64,000 nt of DNA from Elysia crispata (Eukaryota; Mollusca; Gastropoda; Plakobranchidae). Below are positions 10,429 through 23,124 of this stretch, one piece after another; the stretch's first letter is position 1, and each line of letters begins with the position of its first letter. The notes beneath the pieces are model-generated. The model ran no database searches. It saw nothing but the letters and a program-made list of their open reading frames with translations, and was not told the DNA's origin. The DNA lies in assembly GCA_033675545.1 (NCBI GenBank), contig JAWDGP010000851.1:207501-271500 (forward strand), given 5' to 3'. Made by a program: the position numbers and the translations under genes.

Positions 10429-11781
10429 ATGGTGAAGCTCTCGATGCTGCTGGCAGCTACATTGCTGATAAACTTAGGTATCTTGGATCTGCAAGGTCGA
10501 GGTCACCTGGGCGTGGCTTTAGTGGGCGCTATAACTCAAAATGATCGGTACAATTTAATGAATTTTTTGTTTACTAACTACAAGCCTGAGGTAAGACCTA
10601 CTACGGCAGGCGAAGCCACATATGTGTATATCGGCATTTACCTCCTGTCTATACAAAACTTGGATGAAAAGTCCCAGGTTTTGGAAACGTCAATCATCGT
10701 AGACGCTGAATGGTTCGATGACTATCTCCAGTGGAATGCGTCTGACTATGGCGGTGTTGATTATTTTTTGTATCCGCAGAAAAAGGTTTGGTTACCCGAT
10801 ATTGTTATCGAAAACTCTGTGGAAAGCCAGAGACAATTTGGTTATGATGAAAATGTCGTGTATATAGACAGTTTTGGTCTCGTCAACTGGAAACCAAGTC
10901 AAGTAATAAAAACTGGGTGTGACATCGATGTAACGTATTATCCCTTCGATACACAAACCTGCAACATCATTATCAGTACATGGTTTTCAACAAAAGAGGA
11001 TATCGATGTAGACCATGAGTCAGGCAGCACAGGTCTCCTTCTGGACCGTTATAGTGTGAGCGGAACCTGGGAGTTGATTTCAAATGAGTTTAAAACTCTA
11101 CCGCCTGTGAGGGGTCGGACAAGAATACAGTTTCAAATCAAAATGAGGAGGAGAAGAACTTTCTATATTCTGAACATTGTTCTCCCCGTACTCTTCCTGT
11201 CGTTCACGGCCTCCATGGTGTTTCTCCTGCCTGCCGACGCTGGCGAGAAGATCGGTATGGGCATCACAGTGCTGCTGGCCTACGCTGTCTACCTGACCAT
11301 CATCGCCGACAACATGCCACAGACTTCCCTACAGGTCTCCTACCTGGCTGTGTACCTCACGCTGCTGCTGGGCCTCACCGCTATGGGCGTGGTGCTCGCC
11401 GTGGTCGTGCTACACATCCACCACAAGTCTGACGAATGCAGGATCGGAAAGCGTACACAGAAAGTAATCAGAAAGCTGAGAACTTTGTTGAGAATCAACA
11501 GACGCAATGCAAAGTGTCGAGAAAAATCGGAAGAAGAATCTAGACCGGAACGCCGGGCTCCAGACACTTGTGACTCTCATAAGAAGTCTGTGAATGCCAT
11601 CACCCCTCTCAACGACAAGGTGACTTTCTCTACCCCGCCACCTAACGAAGAGAGTCAAGAAGAGATAACATGGTCCAAGGTAGCTGAGACGGTGGACAGA
11701 ATCATGTTTTTTGTGACAAGTTTTCTTATCGCAGGCATTACCCTCATCTTTCTTCCTTTTCTCGCCAACGGTAACACTTAG
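10429..11781 (+). CDS. Nicotinic-type Cys-loop receptor subunit, single coding exon
   Basis: A 450-residue ligand-gated channel subunit of the plasma membrane. After a signal peptide (about residues 1-23) comes the extracellular domain with the Cys-loop pair C164-C178 around YYPFD. Four membrane segments follow: M1 about 246-267, M2 about 274-294, M3 about 303-330 and M4 about 425-445. M2 begins GEKIGMGITVLLAY, with the glutamate and lysine of cation channels and glycine at 2'. The loop-B tryptophan (STW) is kept. Loop C has no vicinal cysteines, the loop-A tyrosine position is glutamate (PDIVIENS) and the loop-D tryptophan position is isoleucine, so ordinary acetylcholine binding is doubtful. 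N103 is a possible glycosylation site. No introns interrupt the frame. Start chosen after the splice site at 10,417. An AATAAA lies at 11,901. Family sure; ligand unknown. Confidence 0.93.
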   Translation: MVKLSMLLAATLLINLGILDLQGRGHLGVALVGAITQNDRYNLMNFLFTNYKPEVRPTTAGEATYVYIGIYLLSIQNLDEKSQVLETSIIVDAEWFDDYLQWNASDYGGVDYFLYPQKKVWLPDIVIENSVESQRQFGYDENVVYIDSFGLVNWKPSQVIKTGCDIDVTYYPFDTQTCNIIISTWFSTKEDIDVDHESGSTGLLLDRYSVSGTWELISNEFKTLPPVRGRTRIQFQIKMRRRRTFYILNIVLPVLFLSFTASMVFLLPADAGEKIGMGITVLLAYAVYLTIIADNMPQTSLQVSYLAVYLTLLLGLTAMGVVLAVVVLHIHHKSDECRIGKRTQKVIRKLRTLLRINRRNAKCREKSEEESRPERRAPDTCDSHKKSVNAITPLNDKVTFSTPPPNEESQEEITWSKVAETVDRIMFFVTSFLIAGITLIFLPFLANGNT

Positions 11782-11900
11782 CTTTCCTCTGACTAAAGCC
11801 AGCGGTCAGCAACAAAACTCTGAGGGACATTATTTTGATGAGGATCATTATTTTTTATGATCCAAAAATGTAATAGAGGGATTAAGAGATTCATAGCCGA

Positions 11901-11906
11901 AATAAA
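11901..11906 (+). terminator. Candidate polyadenylation signal
   Basis: AATAAA, 120 bases after the receptor stop codon. The hexamer is common by chance in AT-rich DNA. Confidence 0.35.
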
Positions 11907-11909
11907 CTT

Positions 11910-14598
11910 AAGTCAGGGACTTTAAAAAATTAAAACGGCCTATTTCATTTTGGAGTAGTACTAGCAAACAGACAGGTGATTTTTTAAGATGTCTTTTCTA
12001 AAATCGTTTTTTTAATAGTTTTGTTTAAAAATTATTCATCTTATAGCTTTTTTTTTTCAAACGGCCACCAAATTGATACAAAGTTGTGCGTAGAATGTTA
12101 ACTTTTTTATCTTTGTTGTCCAAATCATTAAGATAGAAATATTCCTGAATACTGTTTATCTTGTCTTTTCGTAGTTTTGATGCATTCATTTATTCTATAT
12201 CTTTTTAAATTGTTTGACCGTATGTTTGGTTTAGGGCCAGGATTACTGAATGCAAATTAAAAAACTTTCAAACGATCGTACGCCAATGCAAATGTTATGA
12301 GCTACGATGCATCGTAAAGTTCCACGCAATTAAAATATCGGTTTTGACACAGGTTTCCTTGGCTAGAAAAAAAAATAACTTGCGGTGTGGTAAGTAAATG
12401 GATTTAGAACAAAATTTGAATAGTCTTTTTATCATATCAACAGAACTTTGCTAGAAGTTTTTTGCTAGCATTCAATCACGGCACTGAAGACAAGGTTTCA
12501 AAAACACTGTCACTATATAATTCCTGATGTTCAGAGACGCCCACAGCTAATTCGAGCAGGAAAAGATGGTTCAAATACAGAAATAACAGTAACTAGAAAA
12601 ATAGTATTATAAGCAAAATAATTCTTCTAAATAACTCTATATTGGGCAGAATTTGTGATTTTTAACTCAATAATTTAACACTAAGAAACCACATTGTAGA
12701 TCTAGATAGAGCGACATTTAGGTGACTCTGTCGTATTGTGGAAATACGAACATGCAATAGCTTCTAATCTCTATTCCCCTAAATGTTGCTGGAACTATAT
12801 TAGTTTTTTTGTTTAATCTGTCAACATTTTTTTTTTATTGGTTCCACCACCCCGTAATTTCACACGAATTAAAAAATAAAGTATATCGAAACGAAACACA
12901 CTTGAGTGAATTATCTTTGTTCTGAATGTTTGCGTTATAATATATTGTTATGTTGATGACGTAATATGCGGATTCAGCTTTCTAAGCTATACAGACGGCC
13001 ATCCCTTGCATGACCGTTATATACTTGTTTAATATGTTCCGAGAAGTTATCAAATGATTTCAAAAACTCATTTGCAGGTGTAAAAAACACCAGACCTATT
13101 TCTGCATACATCTTGGGGTTTTTTTTATTTTCAAAGTTCCTATGGTTAGTCTCTTAAAAGACGGTGATGGTTGGAGTCTAGAGGTATTAAGATAAAAACG
13201 TATCCTGTCTTGTCTTCTATTTGTGGTGCTTCATTTTTTTTCTAGAGTAGTAGTATTATGATCAGGAGAACCTCGTTCTTACAAAGTTGACAATTCAACA
13301 TTAATTAGTCACCACATTTTGCCTAGTTGTACTTTTCAAGAGATATTCTGTCTCTTTTTTTTTCCGCAAGTTTAGTTTGTGACACATGGAATAAATTCCT
13401 TGCAATCTTAATATCATACAGGCCATTAACCAACTAGAATAGTGTATAATTCATGCAATATACGGTGGTTACTGAAAGCTTCAGCCCCTTCCTGTAGATA
13501 GTTATGCCACTATTTTTGAGTCTATTGATCAACCTTCCTCAATTGTTTATTATACTTTGAAAAACGCTTTTGAGTGCCGATACCTCATTCGGCAGAGCGT
13601 TTGTCTAACAATAAGAAGATGTTAGGTTCGAATCTTGGCCCTGACTATCTGTTTGGATTGTTTATCATATAACCATCTCAAAGCTAGTAGGTTTAACGTG
13701 ACCCTTATAGGCATGAAACAAAATTTAATCAAAGCATAAATTGACTTATCAGTTCTTTAATCAGTCAATAATTAATCTAACTGTTACGCTTAAGATTTAC
13801 GAGTGATTTTCATATCAATGTTAAATTTTTATTACCCAGATTTTATAAATTTTTTTTTAAAGACAATATTTTTTTGCCTTTAATTTGTTTAAAAACTATA
13901 GCATCAAGCTTTGCGCGAAAATCTTAAACCTTTAAGGTTGTGTAAACGCACCCATGTTTTTGTTACAAAAATTTCCTAAAACTTTTTAGCAAACTTGACT
14001 TTCATGTCAAAAACTAGGATTTAATATTCGCACCATTATTTAAATGTAGGTTTAAATTTTTATACTGGAAGAACCTGTTCCCTGATAGGCTTCATTCTAT
14101 TTAAGGCTTTCATTTAAATGTGTCAACTCCATTTAGAATCTACAAAGGAGTTCTGGTATTTTAAACATTAATTGGATTATGATAGATGATTTGTTTGTAA
14201 GCAGTTATGCTTCAATACTCATTATTTTTTTAAGTTGGGAAATCCATGGTTTATCAGTTGTTAATAAACTTGGAAAGTTTTTTTAGGTTACGTACTTCTA
14301 ACAACACTCAATAAGTCTTTATTTGTATATACTTAACTGCATCAATAAATTGCATGCTATAAATGTATCTCCGTTTTCTTTTTATTCTAATATCTTCGAT
14401 GCTCTTTTTCTTGATCAAGTAAGATTTGTAAATCGTTTGATAACTAGATCTATGGTCATTGGATAAAATAAACAGCCTCTGAGTTTAAAAAAGTTACCCA
14501 CGTAGTTGAAATCAATTCTAGTAACAGTATATTTTAAAAACTATATTACTATAGTATGGTAGGAATATAACGTTCATAGAAATGCACATATATTTTTT
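11910..14598. other. Intergenic AT-rich spacer between two receptor genes
   Basis: Apart from the SINE-like head at 13,572-13,645, I see no gene, no remnant of a receptor gene and no long repeat. Many A and T homopolymers. Confidence 0.5.
13572..13645 (+). mobile_element. tRNA-like SINE head or tRNA pseudogene
   Basis: TACCTCATTCGGCAGAGCG resembles a tRNA A box and arm, and GGTTCGAATCTT about 40 bases later resembles the B box, with normal spacing. The acceptor stem does not pair well and there is no obvious anticodon arm. This fits a tRNA-derived SINE better than a working tRNA. Confidence 0.5.
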
Positions 14599-14676
14599 AT
14601 GGTTTTAGAATTTAGTACATTACTTGAGTGTGAGGTGGATGAAAAGAGGAAGAGGGAAAGGAATGAAGAGAGAAGG

Positions 14677-14678
<2 letters not shown>

Positions 14679-14734
<56 letters not shown>
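14679..14734. repeat. (GA)n microsatellite
   Basis: About 27 GA units. Confidence 0.95.
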
Positions 14735-14738
<4 letters not shown>

Positions 14739-14861
14739 CGTTCATAGAAGTATAGACTTTCCTTTTGGTGTCATAAGCTATAGTAGAAGTAAACTGTATA
14801 ATTCAAGTCATCACTGTTTGAGGATACAGCAACAATGTCAATACATTAATTGTTCTTGTAA

Positions 14862-15232
<371 letters not shown>

Positions 15233-15357
15233 GATGAGCGAAGCCACCTTTCACTTCTCTATCTGTTTTGTTTGGATTTCGCCGTAGAAAAGGTACTCAT
15301 TAGAGAATTTTAGGCTCTCAAACAAGCCAAAGATAGGGTTGTTAAGACGAGACCCGA

Positions 15358-15524
15358 CCCCATCCGACCCCATCCGATCCCATTACTCGAAAGTCTAAAT
15401 CAGCTAAAAAAAAGGAACTTGTATGCTAACCAAAGCTCCTTCTAGACCCCATCCGACCCCATTACTCGAAAGTCTAAATCAGCTCAAAAAAAAGGAACTT
15501 GTATGCTAACCAAAGCTCCTTCTA
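15358..15524. repeat. 80-bp unit duplicated in tandem
   Basis: The segment beginning GACCCCATCC, through CATTACTCGAAAGTC and ending GCTCCTTCTA, is present twice (about 15,365-15,444 and 15,445-15,524), almost identical. Extra CATCCGACC steps lie at the left edge. Confidence 0.9.
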
Positions 15525-17507
15525 ATCATTCTGACATTCTTCATTATTATTGGTTGTAACTAAAAGGCTGGCTCATTACTTTTTTCAGTTTACTCGTATT
15601 TTCTGTTTGAAGCTGCTCCTGCCCTTAAATAAAATCAAGGTTGGAAGGGATCAATAAGTGGTTCTGAGGTAGAGCACTTGACTTGCTATCTCCCCTTCCG
15701 GCGTAAGGCATCCATGATAAAAGAAAGGGATAACCTACCGATAGCATTTGGGCATTCTTTATTTTATAGTCATCAACAAAAGACCTAAATCTCTAAAGTT
15801 TTTATTTATTTTTAAGGAAAACACTTATACCAACATTCCGCGTAGTTTTAGGGATCAATACCAATTAGTGAAAACATATTTTTAACCCTGTTTTAAGACA
15901 AGATCCAGGTTCTGATCGAGATCTGGCTCTTACTCTAGAGAGGGAGAAAGCATGCTTACAGCGTGAACATTTCGCTGCCAAAAAGACCGAAAGTAAAATG
16001 TGGGTACTTGCATGGCTCGTTTTTTTGCATGTTTTTGTGGATGAATTTTCTGAACTCACCACTAGGGTAAAGGCTATATCCACATGTACGACGCAATATT
16101 CGATCACTATTATTCATCATAAAATAGTAATCATGCCTTTAGCTTTTGCAAAAACTTCTCAATCAACTTCAACAAAAGAACTCAAAATCTGATTCTTTTC
16201 CAACGGACAAAGTTTATGTCAACAAACTATCGTAATTCTTGTAGAGGTCAACATCTTAGATGCCTTTCATGAATTAAGTGTTATCAGTTTTAGATTAATT
16301 TGTAGCTCTGATTATATGTGCTGGGTTTTTGGGGGAGTTTTTTGGTAAAAAAATAATTATTTGTCTGCTTTTGGTACATCGCAAAAAAAATGTAGTCATG
16401 AATAATGCCAAAAATATTTAAGATATAAAGAACGAAGGAAGATTAAGAAAATAACTTCACATTCGGTTTTAATAACTTGATGATATATAAGATAGAAAAG
16501 GCATACGTTTCTAGCAAAGCGAAATTTGTTTTAGAAGTCGAACTGGTAGTTATTAGTTGACACAATGACAGGTTCCTCAAATGCATATTTTTTCCTTCTA
16601 CTCAAGATAAAATTGAAATGGCAGAAGATTTTATAAGCTATGCATTAGGGCTAAAATTATAAAAAATTATTATGGTGTTTTCCGAAGTAACAATTTTTTT
16701 TTTAGTTTTAGTTTTAAGGTTCTTTTCCGCGCTATGATTGAGGAAAAAACTGACTGGTTGTTGGGACTTTGTGTCGAGCCGATTCTATTATTCTATTTCT
16801 TTTTCTATTCGGTATCCTGGAGAACACAATTGTTTTTTCGCTTATGAAAAAAACATTAGTGCTCTCCGTGTGCTTTAATGAAAACTAAATTAGGTGTATC
16901 AAAAGTTGGATTCTGTTAGAACCAGAGTTGCACTTTGTTGTTCACAATGTTCATAAACCTGAAGATTGATCCAAATCCACGTCAGCAACAGGTCAACAAA
17001 CCCATTTGACCAAGAAAAAATGGGTTATCTTAAATTTTACATTAAAATTCAGCGCGTGCTCCGTTTCATTATTCATAAGTTCAGCTAATTATCTGACAAT
17101 ATTTAAAGGCCTCTTTTAGTACAAAAAAATTATTTCAGTTCTAGACTCGAGAGAAAGTGGCCGCTTCGGGATGTAAAAAAGTGAGTTTAAACATTTTGAT
17201 AAAACCCTTATATTGTCATAATCAGACGTTAGAATTTTACTTAAGCTAAAAGATACTTAGTGCTTTAAATTGCTCGAGCTCAATAGCAATCATAAAGTCA
17301 ATTCATCTTATTCGTCATTTTCATTTTTCACGCGAAGGCTCTGAACACTTAAGAAGGGGGTATTTAAAAAGTAGAAGTTTCGTATTCCGTTCGTTTTATC
17401 CTACTCAGAAACCATGTGTATGACAATCATGAAAATCTCTGAACTGAATATGATCAATTTAGTTTGTTTTTTTTTAATATAATGAATTTTTATCCTAAGG
17501 CCAATAC
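15525..17507. other. Upstream spacer of the second full receptor gene
   Basis: No gene supported. Around 15,655-15,700 there is a weak A-box-like stretch (TGAGGTAGAGCACTTGAC) with no clear B box. Any 5' UTR exon and promoter of the receptor gene should lie here, but I cannot place them. Confidence 0.45.
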
Positions 17508-17523
17508 ATCAATCACTTTTCAG
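17508..17523 (+). promoter_or_regulatory. Predicted 3' splice site before a receptor ATG
   Basis: CACTTTTCAG ends at 17,523, 14 bases before the ATG. This matches the layout at 10,417. Confidence 0.65.
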
Positions 17524-17537
17524 GTGTTACTCCCGAC

Positions 17538-18902
17538 ATGTTGCTCCGATCAAACCTTATGGCAGCTCTTCTATCCGCACGATTGCACCCGTTTGTTCTG
17601 ATTCTATTGGGGCTTGGTCAAGTAAGAGCGGAAGAAGAAATCTCTCGCCCCCAATTACATTACTATACATTGATGGAAGATCTCTTTCAAAACTACAAAC
17701 CGGAGGTTAGGCCCACTTCATCAGGAAACGTAACTTTGGTGTTTGTTTCAATTTCACTACAATCGATACAAGGGTTGGACGAAAAGTCTCAGGTGCTGGA
17801 GTCTTCGATAATAATCGATGCAGAGTGGAATGACAACTACCTCTCCTGGAACCATTCAGACTACGGTGACGTCTCCTCTTTTCTGTATCCTCAGAAGAAA
17901 GTCTGGCTGCCGGACATCATCATAGAAAACTCCATTGAGAGTCATAAGCAACTTGGTTATGACGAGAACTTTGTAAGAGTAGATAAAAATGGTTTAATCA
18001 ACTGGGTTACCAGCCAAGTGATTAAAACAGGTTGTGATATCGATGTCACATACTATCCATTCGATATTCAAACATGCGTTATTATGGTCAGCACTTGGAT
18101 GTCCACCCAGGCTGAAATCCAGGTATTTCCTGGGGAAGATAGCTATGGTATAGAGTTAAATGACTACACTCCTAGTGGAACCTGGGAGATTATAAACAAT
18201 GATATGGAGCTCATGTCAAACAAGCACAAGGTTACACGAGTAAAGTTTACGTTAACATTGAAGCGACGACGAATGTACTACATCCTTAACATCATCCTTC
18301 CAGTGATATTCCTGTCGTTCACGGCCTCCTTGGTATTTTTCCTGCCCGCTGACGCTGGCGAGAAAATTGGTATGGGCATCACAGTGCTGCTGGCCTACTC
18401 TGTCTACTTGACCATCGTCGCCGAAAACATGCCACAGACTTCCCTCCAGGTCTCCTACCTGGCTGTGTACCTCACGCTGCTGCTGGGCCTCACTGCTATG
18501 GGCGTGGTGCTCGCCGTGGTTGTGCTACACATTCACCACAAGTCTGACGACTGCAGGATCGGAAAGCGTACAGAAAAAGTTATCAGAAACCTCAGAGTTT
18601 TACTGAGAATCAACAAAGTCAGCAGAGAAACCATCGAAGAATCCCAACATCATGACTCATCCATGTCCAAGTCTACACAGAAGGAACCTCAGACTCATCA
18701 TGTAGCTCGGTTCAGAACAGCGGTCACTCCCCTGAACGACAGCGCCATCTTCTCTCCGCCGCCATCTTACCAAGAGAGCCAAGAGGAAATAACTTGGCCG
18801 AAAGTTGCTGAAACGGTGGACAGAGCTATGTTTCTTCTAACAAGCTGTCTGATAGCTGTAATGACAATTGTTTTCTTTCCTATTCTCGCTCACGGTAACT
18901 AA
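17538..18902 (+). CDS. Nicotinic-type Cys-loop receptor subunit, single coding exon
   Basis: A 454-residue paralogue of the gene at 10,429. It has a signal peptide ending about VRA (31), an extracellular domain with C166-C180 and glycosylation sequons at N64 and N105, M1 about 248-270, M2 from GEKIGMGITVLLAY (about 274-296), M3 about 305-332, a long cytoplasmic loop, M4 about 430-449 and a short extracellular tail. Like its neighbour it keeps the loop-B tryptophan (STW) but lacks the loop-C cysteine pair, the loop-A tyrosine (PDIIIENS) and the loop-D tryptophan. The cytoplasmic loop has PPSY (408-411), a candidate WW-domain ligand. M1-M3 is GC-rich and about 94% identical in nucleotides to the neighbour, while the ligand-binding part differs strongly. 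It may form homomers or assemble with the other array products. Family certain, ligand unknown. Confidence 0.94.
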   Translation: MLLRSNLMAALLSARLHPFVLILLGLGQVRAEEEISRPQLHYYTLMEDLFQNYKPEVRPTSSGNVTLVFVSISLQSIQGLDEKSQVLESSIIIDAEWNDNYLSWNHSDYGDVSSFLYPQKKVWLPDIIIENSIESHKQLGYDENFVRVDKNGLINWVTSQVIKTGCDIDVTYYPFDIQTCVIMVSTWMSTQAEIQVFPGEDSYGIELNDYTPSGTWEIINNDMELMSNKHKVTRVKFTLTLKRRRMYYILNIILPVIFLSFTASLVFFLPADAGEKIGMGITVLLAYSVYLTIVAENMPQTSLQVSYLAVYLTLLLGLTAMGVVLAVVVLHIHHKSDDCRIGKRTEKVIRNLRVLLRINKVSRETIEESQHHDSSMSKSTQKEPQTHHVARFRTAVTPLNDSAIFSPPPSYQESQEEITWPKVAETVDRAMFLLTSCLIAVMTIVFFPILAHGN

Positions 18903-20990
18903 AAAGTAGGCAACTGTCATGTGGTTTGCTTGTCATATCAAGCGAAGGTCATAAAAATTACGAAATATTTTTATATAAATGTTACAGACTCATTAATTTG
19001 TAGGGTTAAGGATTATGGGAAAAGTTAACAGTTAAAGAAAAAGTTTGTATTTGGTTTGATAGAAAAAAGTGTAGCTTTGAAAGGGGTTATGGTTGCATAT
19101 TTCAATACCATATACGCGCATGGTTCAAATGTAAAATTTTTAAATAACTAAACCCCACAGAACATAATTTGTAAAGTACAGGAAATTGTTCCAAAAAAAT
19201 AGATACTGTAAACTATTTTACAAAGTTTGGTCTTTGAAGAGTTGAATTAAACGAAAGTTACTAATCAATAGAATATCTAGTCATCGTTTTGACCTTTTGG
19301 ATCAATGTAAATAATACTACGTTCAAGTTTTCGATGAAACCATAAGTTTTATATACATCCAGATTTTTTTTTTTAAGATCGCTATTTAATCCATCAAATT
19401 TTGGAAAATATTCTTTCTTCATGTGTGTAATACACTATATGCTCTACTTATAATGGTGAGGAATCGATCCTTTCAATAAGAAGAAGAGGGAGCTAGGATC
19501 TTAAAAAGACTATTTTGACCAAGGCCTATTGACAAATACTACATGAGTGTGTTTCTCATTACAAACTGCTGTTTAAAATTTTCGCAGATAATTGAAAATC
19601 ATATTTTGAAAATTTAAAATGAATATAATGAAAATTCCACTACGACCCTGATATCTTAGTGGCGTTAAAAGTTTTCTTAAAATCCAGCGCTATAATTTCA
19701 GGCTCAAAGTAATTTTTCCCTTTTTTTTTCTCACAAACATCAAAAGGTCCGTGACCAAAGTCTTAAGAGTTTAGTAGCTCTAACGCACACCAAAATAATC
19801 TGTATTGGTCTGTACTCATTTTCCTTGGTTCATCTGTTCTTTATCGTTGTCATTAAACAGAACAAAATTTTTGGTTTTAAATATAACATCCTGATGTAAT
19901 GGGGAGAAAAATTTATGATTTCACTTTTCTTTAACATTGCTCAGTTCTGGTTCTAAATATTAGTAGTTTATCATTCCTCAACTTCTCACGACTACTTAGG
20001 TCAATTTTGTTCTCATCGGGGGTTAAGAGCTGTCAGTAAAAATCATTTTTTGCTGTAATAGTTGCATCCAATCTGGGGTGATAAACTGACGCAGGACCTA
20101 TCTTGGTATAACGATAGAAAGTTAATTTCTAGAACGCATAAATTATAAGTCATTTGTATTGAGCCTCATTCAGCACATGCTTGTGGTTTTCTTCTTTTCT
20201 TTTCTTTTTTCAGTTTGATTTTTTTTATTTTTTTTTTTTTGAAACTTGGTTTCATTTACTGCAATACAGTCTGTTTTGAAGTTTTTTGCCAATATTTTAA
20301 GCAAAATGCTTTTGGTTTACATTGCATGTTGTTTGCTTTTGAAAAGGTCATGAGAACATAGAGTGCATAACAATTCTTTACTAAGCACTTTATTTTGTTT
20401 TGTTTTAGGGAATTTTTTTTTTTGTAAAATCATACACTACGCGCAAATGTTATTATTATTTTCACAACACTTACTCTAACTGAACGGGTGAGTCTCGATC
20501 TTTATCACCATTTCAGGCTCCATTCTTTGGTTTTGTTAAAGTTTAATGTATGTTTTTATCATATCACAGTTATTTTTTAATTTTATTCAAAAATCTCTCA
20601 CGTTACTTTTAAGGTTAAAAAAAGTTAAAGCTCTTTGTTTGGTTTAAATTTTTCTACCTAAATGTTGTTGTTGGTTGTTTGTTTGTTTGTTTGCTTTTTT
20701 TGCAACGTAGATATTGTTCCTTCTTTACATTCTTACTTGCTTGCACATTTATGTTGTTACTTACTGTTTAATTTATTAACTTACTACGTTAATTCTTCAT
20801 TTATTCTCTCTCAAGCACTTTCTCTTTCTGTTGTTCAAGTTTTTACTCATTTACTTGTATACACTCTCACCTGCTAATTTTTTTTTCATTTACTTCCATC
20901 CGTAGTATTTAATTGTATATTAACTTGCGTGTAGATGAGATATCTTGCAGTGACTGTTGTAAAATTTATACTTGCCAAAAGAACTACTTT
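18903..20990. other. AT-rich spacer after the last receptor gene
   Basis: No gene seen. T-rich stretches with GTTT steps at about 20,672-20,692. No clear poly(A) signal close to the receptor stop. Confidence 0.5.
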
Positions 20991-21026
20991 GCTCTTTTTC
21001 CTAAAAGCCCCACCCCCCACCCCTCG

Positions 21027-21170
<144 letters not shown>

Positions 21171-22205
21171 TTTTTTTCTGTCTATTACTTTATTTCTTTT
21201 GCCCTATTTTCGTTTAGCAACAATTTGCCTAACAAAGATTCCTTTCTTTCCCTAGCTTTATGAATCTTCATATCAAGTGTGATTTACTTAGTTGAGTGTT
21301 TGCAAACACCAAATAATGTTATAGTTTTAAACATACAATAGTGATTTTGCATCTGTCACACTGTCACCACATATAACTGTTTATGTCATGGAAGTTTCCA
21401 TGATACAATCAATAATGCATAAACAAATGAAATTTTGGATTAAGATCAAATTAATTTATGTGGTTAAACTCACATTAATTGCAATATATGGCCTGGTGTG
21501 TTTTTTTTATCTAAATCATTGCTTTAGATTTAAAAACTTGTTTAAACTTAATACCATGGCTCTTAGAAAAAGGTCAAGGTCGAATCACATTACGCATTAA
21601 TATGTCTCGATGTATTTATATTATGAACGCTATTACTAAAGGGCGTTTAACATTTATAATTAATGTAAGTCACGTTTTTCATCCTTGGTCCTCTTTCTTT
21701 CTACATATGCACATCATTGTCAATGTACACAGCGCTTTTAAAACTGAAAATATTTTAATGTCAATAAATATCTCTCAAATCATATATCATCGGAAATTTT
21801 ATCGAATTGTTATGACAGATGTGGTTCATTTCAAATCAATGTTAAAACAAATTATGTTACATATAGACTTAAAACGAAAAGTTGATCCGAGATCGTTTGT
21901 GCTCTAACAAAGTGCGACTTCAGCAATCCATTTAAACTTGGTTGCCTTCGCATCTTATCCTCATATATGATTCGAAACGCGAATGAAAACTTTTTGCGCT
22001 TTAGGGCTAGCAGTTTGTTACAAGACCACTGAGGGTGCGTTACAGCTCGCTTTCTGGCGTGTAAAGCTGACAGTTTGGAGATACTCGTTTTGAATAGTAA
22101 CTTCGGCTCTGTAATGGTGGGATCGGAACCAGCCCTATCTCAATGTTTGATGGGAGCCTAATAGCTTCTGCGATATTACATTTGTATTGTTTATTTGCGC
22201 AAACA
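21171..22205. other. Spacer, no supported gene
   Basis: Open frames at 21,388-21,600 and 21,602-21,907 have no domain and biased, low-complexity composition. Around 22,125 the minus strand has GGTTCCGATCCC, a B-box-like motif with no convincing A box. Confidence 0.4.
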
Positions 22206-22210
22206 AGTAA

Positions 22211-22500
22211 TTTGAATTCGGTATTAGTGGTGAAATAATCATGCGAAACTTAGATGGATACCCAGGAATTAAAGTAGGATGTCACAACGTAAGCAACTTG
22301 AGATACGCTGATAACTCTATATTAATTACAGAAAAAAGAAGTCTCGCAAATTTGGTAGTCACTCTTGAAAAGAAAAATTAGAAAGAAAGTATTGGAATTA
22401 AACAGCAAACAAGACAGAAGTGATAGTCGTCAGTCGAAGCATAGGGGTCAATTCAAATACTAAGCGATGGACGCAGAAAGACTGAAATTAAATGAAGGGT
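22211..22500 (+). mobile_element. LINE (non-LTR retrotransposon) reverse transcriptase fragment
   Basis: Translation reads EIIMRNLDGYPGIKVG, then NLRYADNSILI, the palm core of a LINE reverse transcriptase. The catalytic YADD box has become YADN. An in-frame stop follows (EKKN, then TAG), and after a frameshift KTEVIVVSR is seen. The same segment occurs as KTEVMVVIR in the copy at 24.9 kb, so these are two copies of one family. Confidence 0.8.
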
Positions 22501-22925
22501 AGCACAAGAAAAAATGCGTATCTAGTCATTACTTTTATAATTGTTGTAATTTTTTAGATACAAATGCACTTTCAAGATAATGCATTTTGTTACTTATTTA
22601 ATCGTTTTATGCATTTTTAATACTCTTTCAAAATTGAATTGGTTCACATCGTTTGTTGATTTGTTCTTTAAAACTTGTAGTTTTCCTGTAATATCAATAT
22701 AAATAAAACATCCTGAAACATCAAGTAGATTTTGTGTGTTAATTGTGAGCGAAAGCTTGTTCTGTGTTGCTACGTAATCGTGACTGTTTTCTCCAACTTT
22801 GAAATACATACTGTTCAGCTCTTTGATAACAAATTTACACCAACTCTCTAAAAATCCGTTAATGATTGAATTTTAAATTCAAAGGAGCAAGATGCACTAA
22901 GGCTGTTTTTTCCTTCGCGCGAAAA
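22501..22925. other. Spacer, no supported gene
   Basis: AT-rich. A 71-codon open frame on the minus strand (22,594-22,809) shows no recognisable domain. Confidence 0.4.
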
Positions 22926-22928
22926 TGC

Positions 22929-23088
<160 letters not shown>

Positions 23089-23124
23089 TTCTGTCTACAT
23101 CCCTCCCTCCCCCCCCCCCTCGCC

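Noticed and set aside
11340..11658. Minus-strand open frames within the receptor gene
   Set aside because: Antisense shadows of a strongly supported coding sequence.
13572..13645. A functional tRNA gene
   Set aside because: The A and B boxes are recognisable, but the acceptor and anticodon arms do not pair properly.
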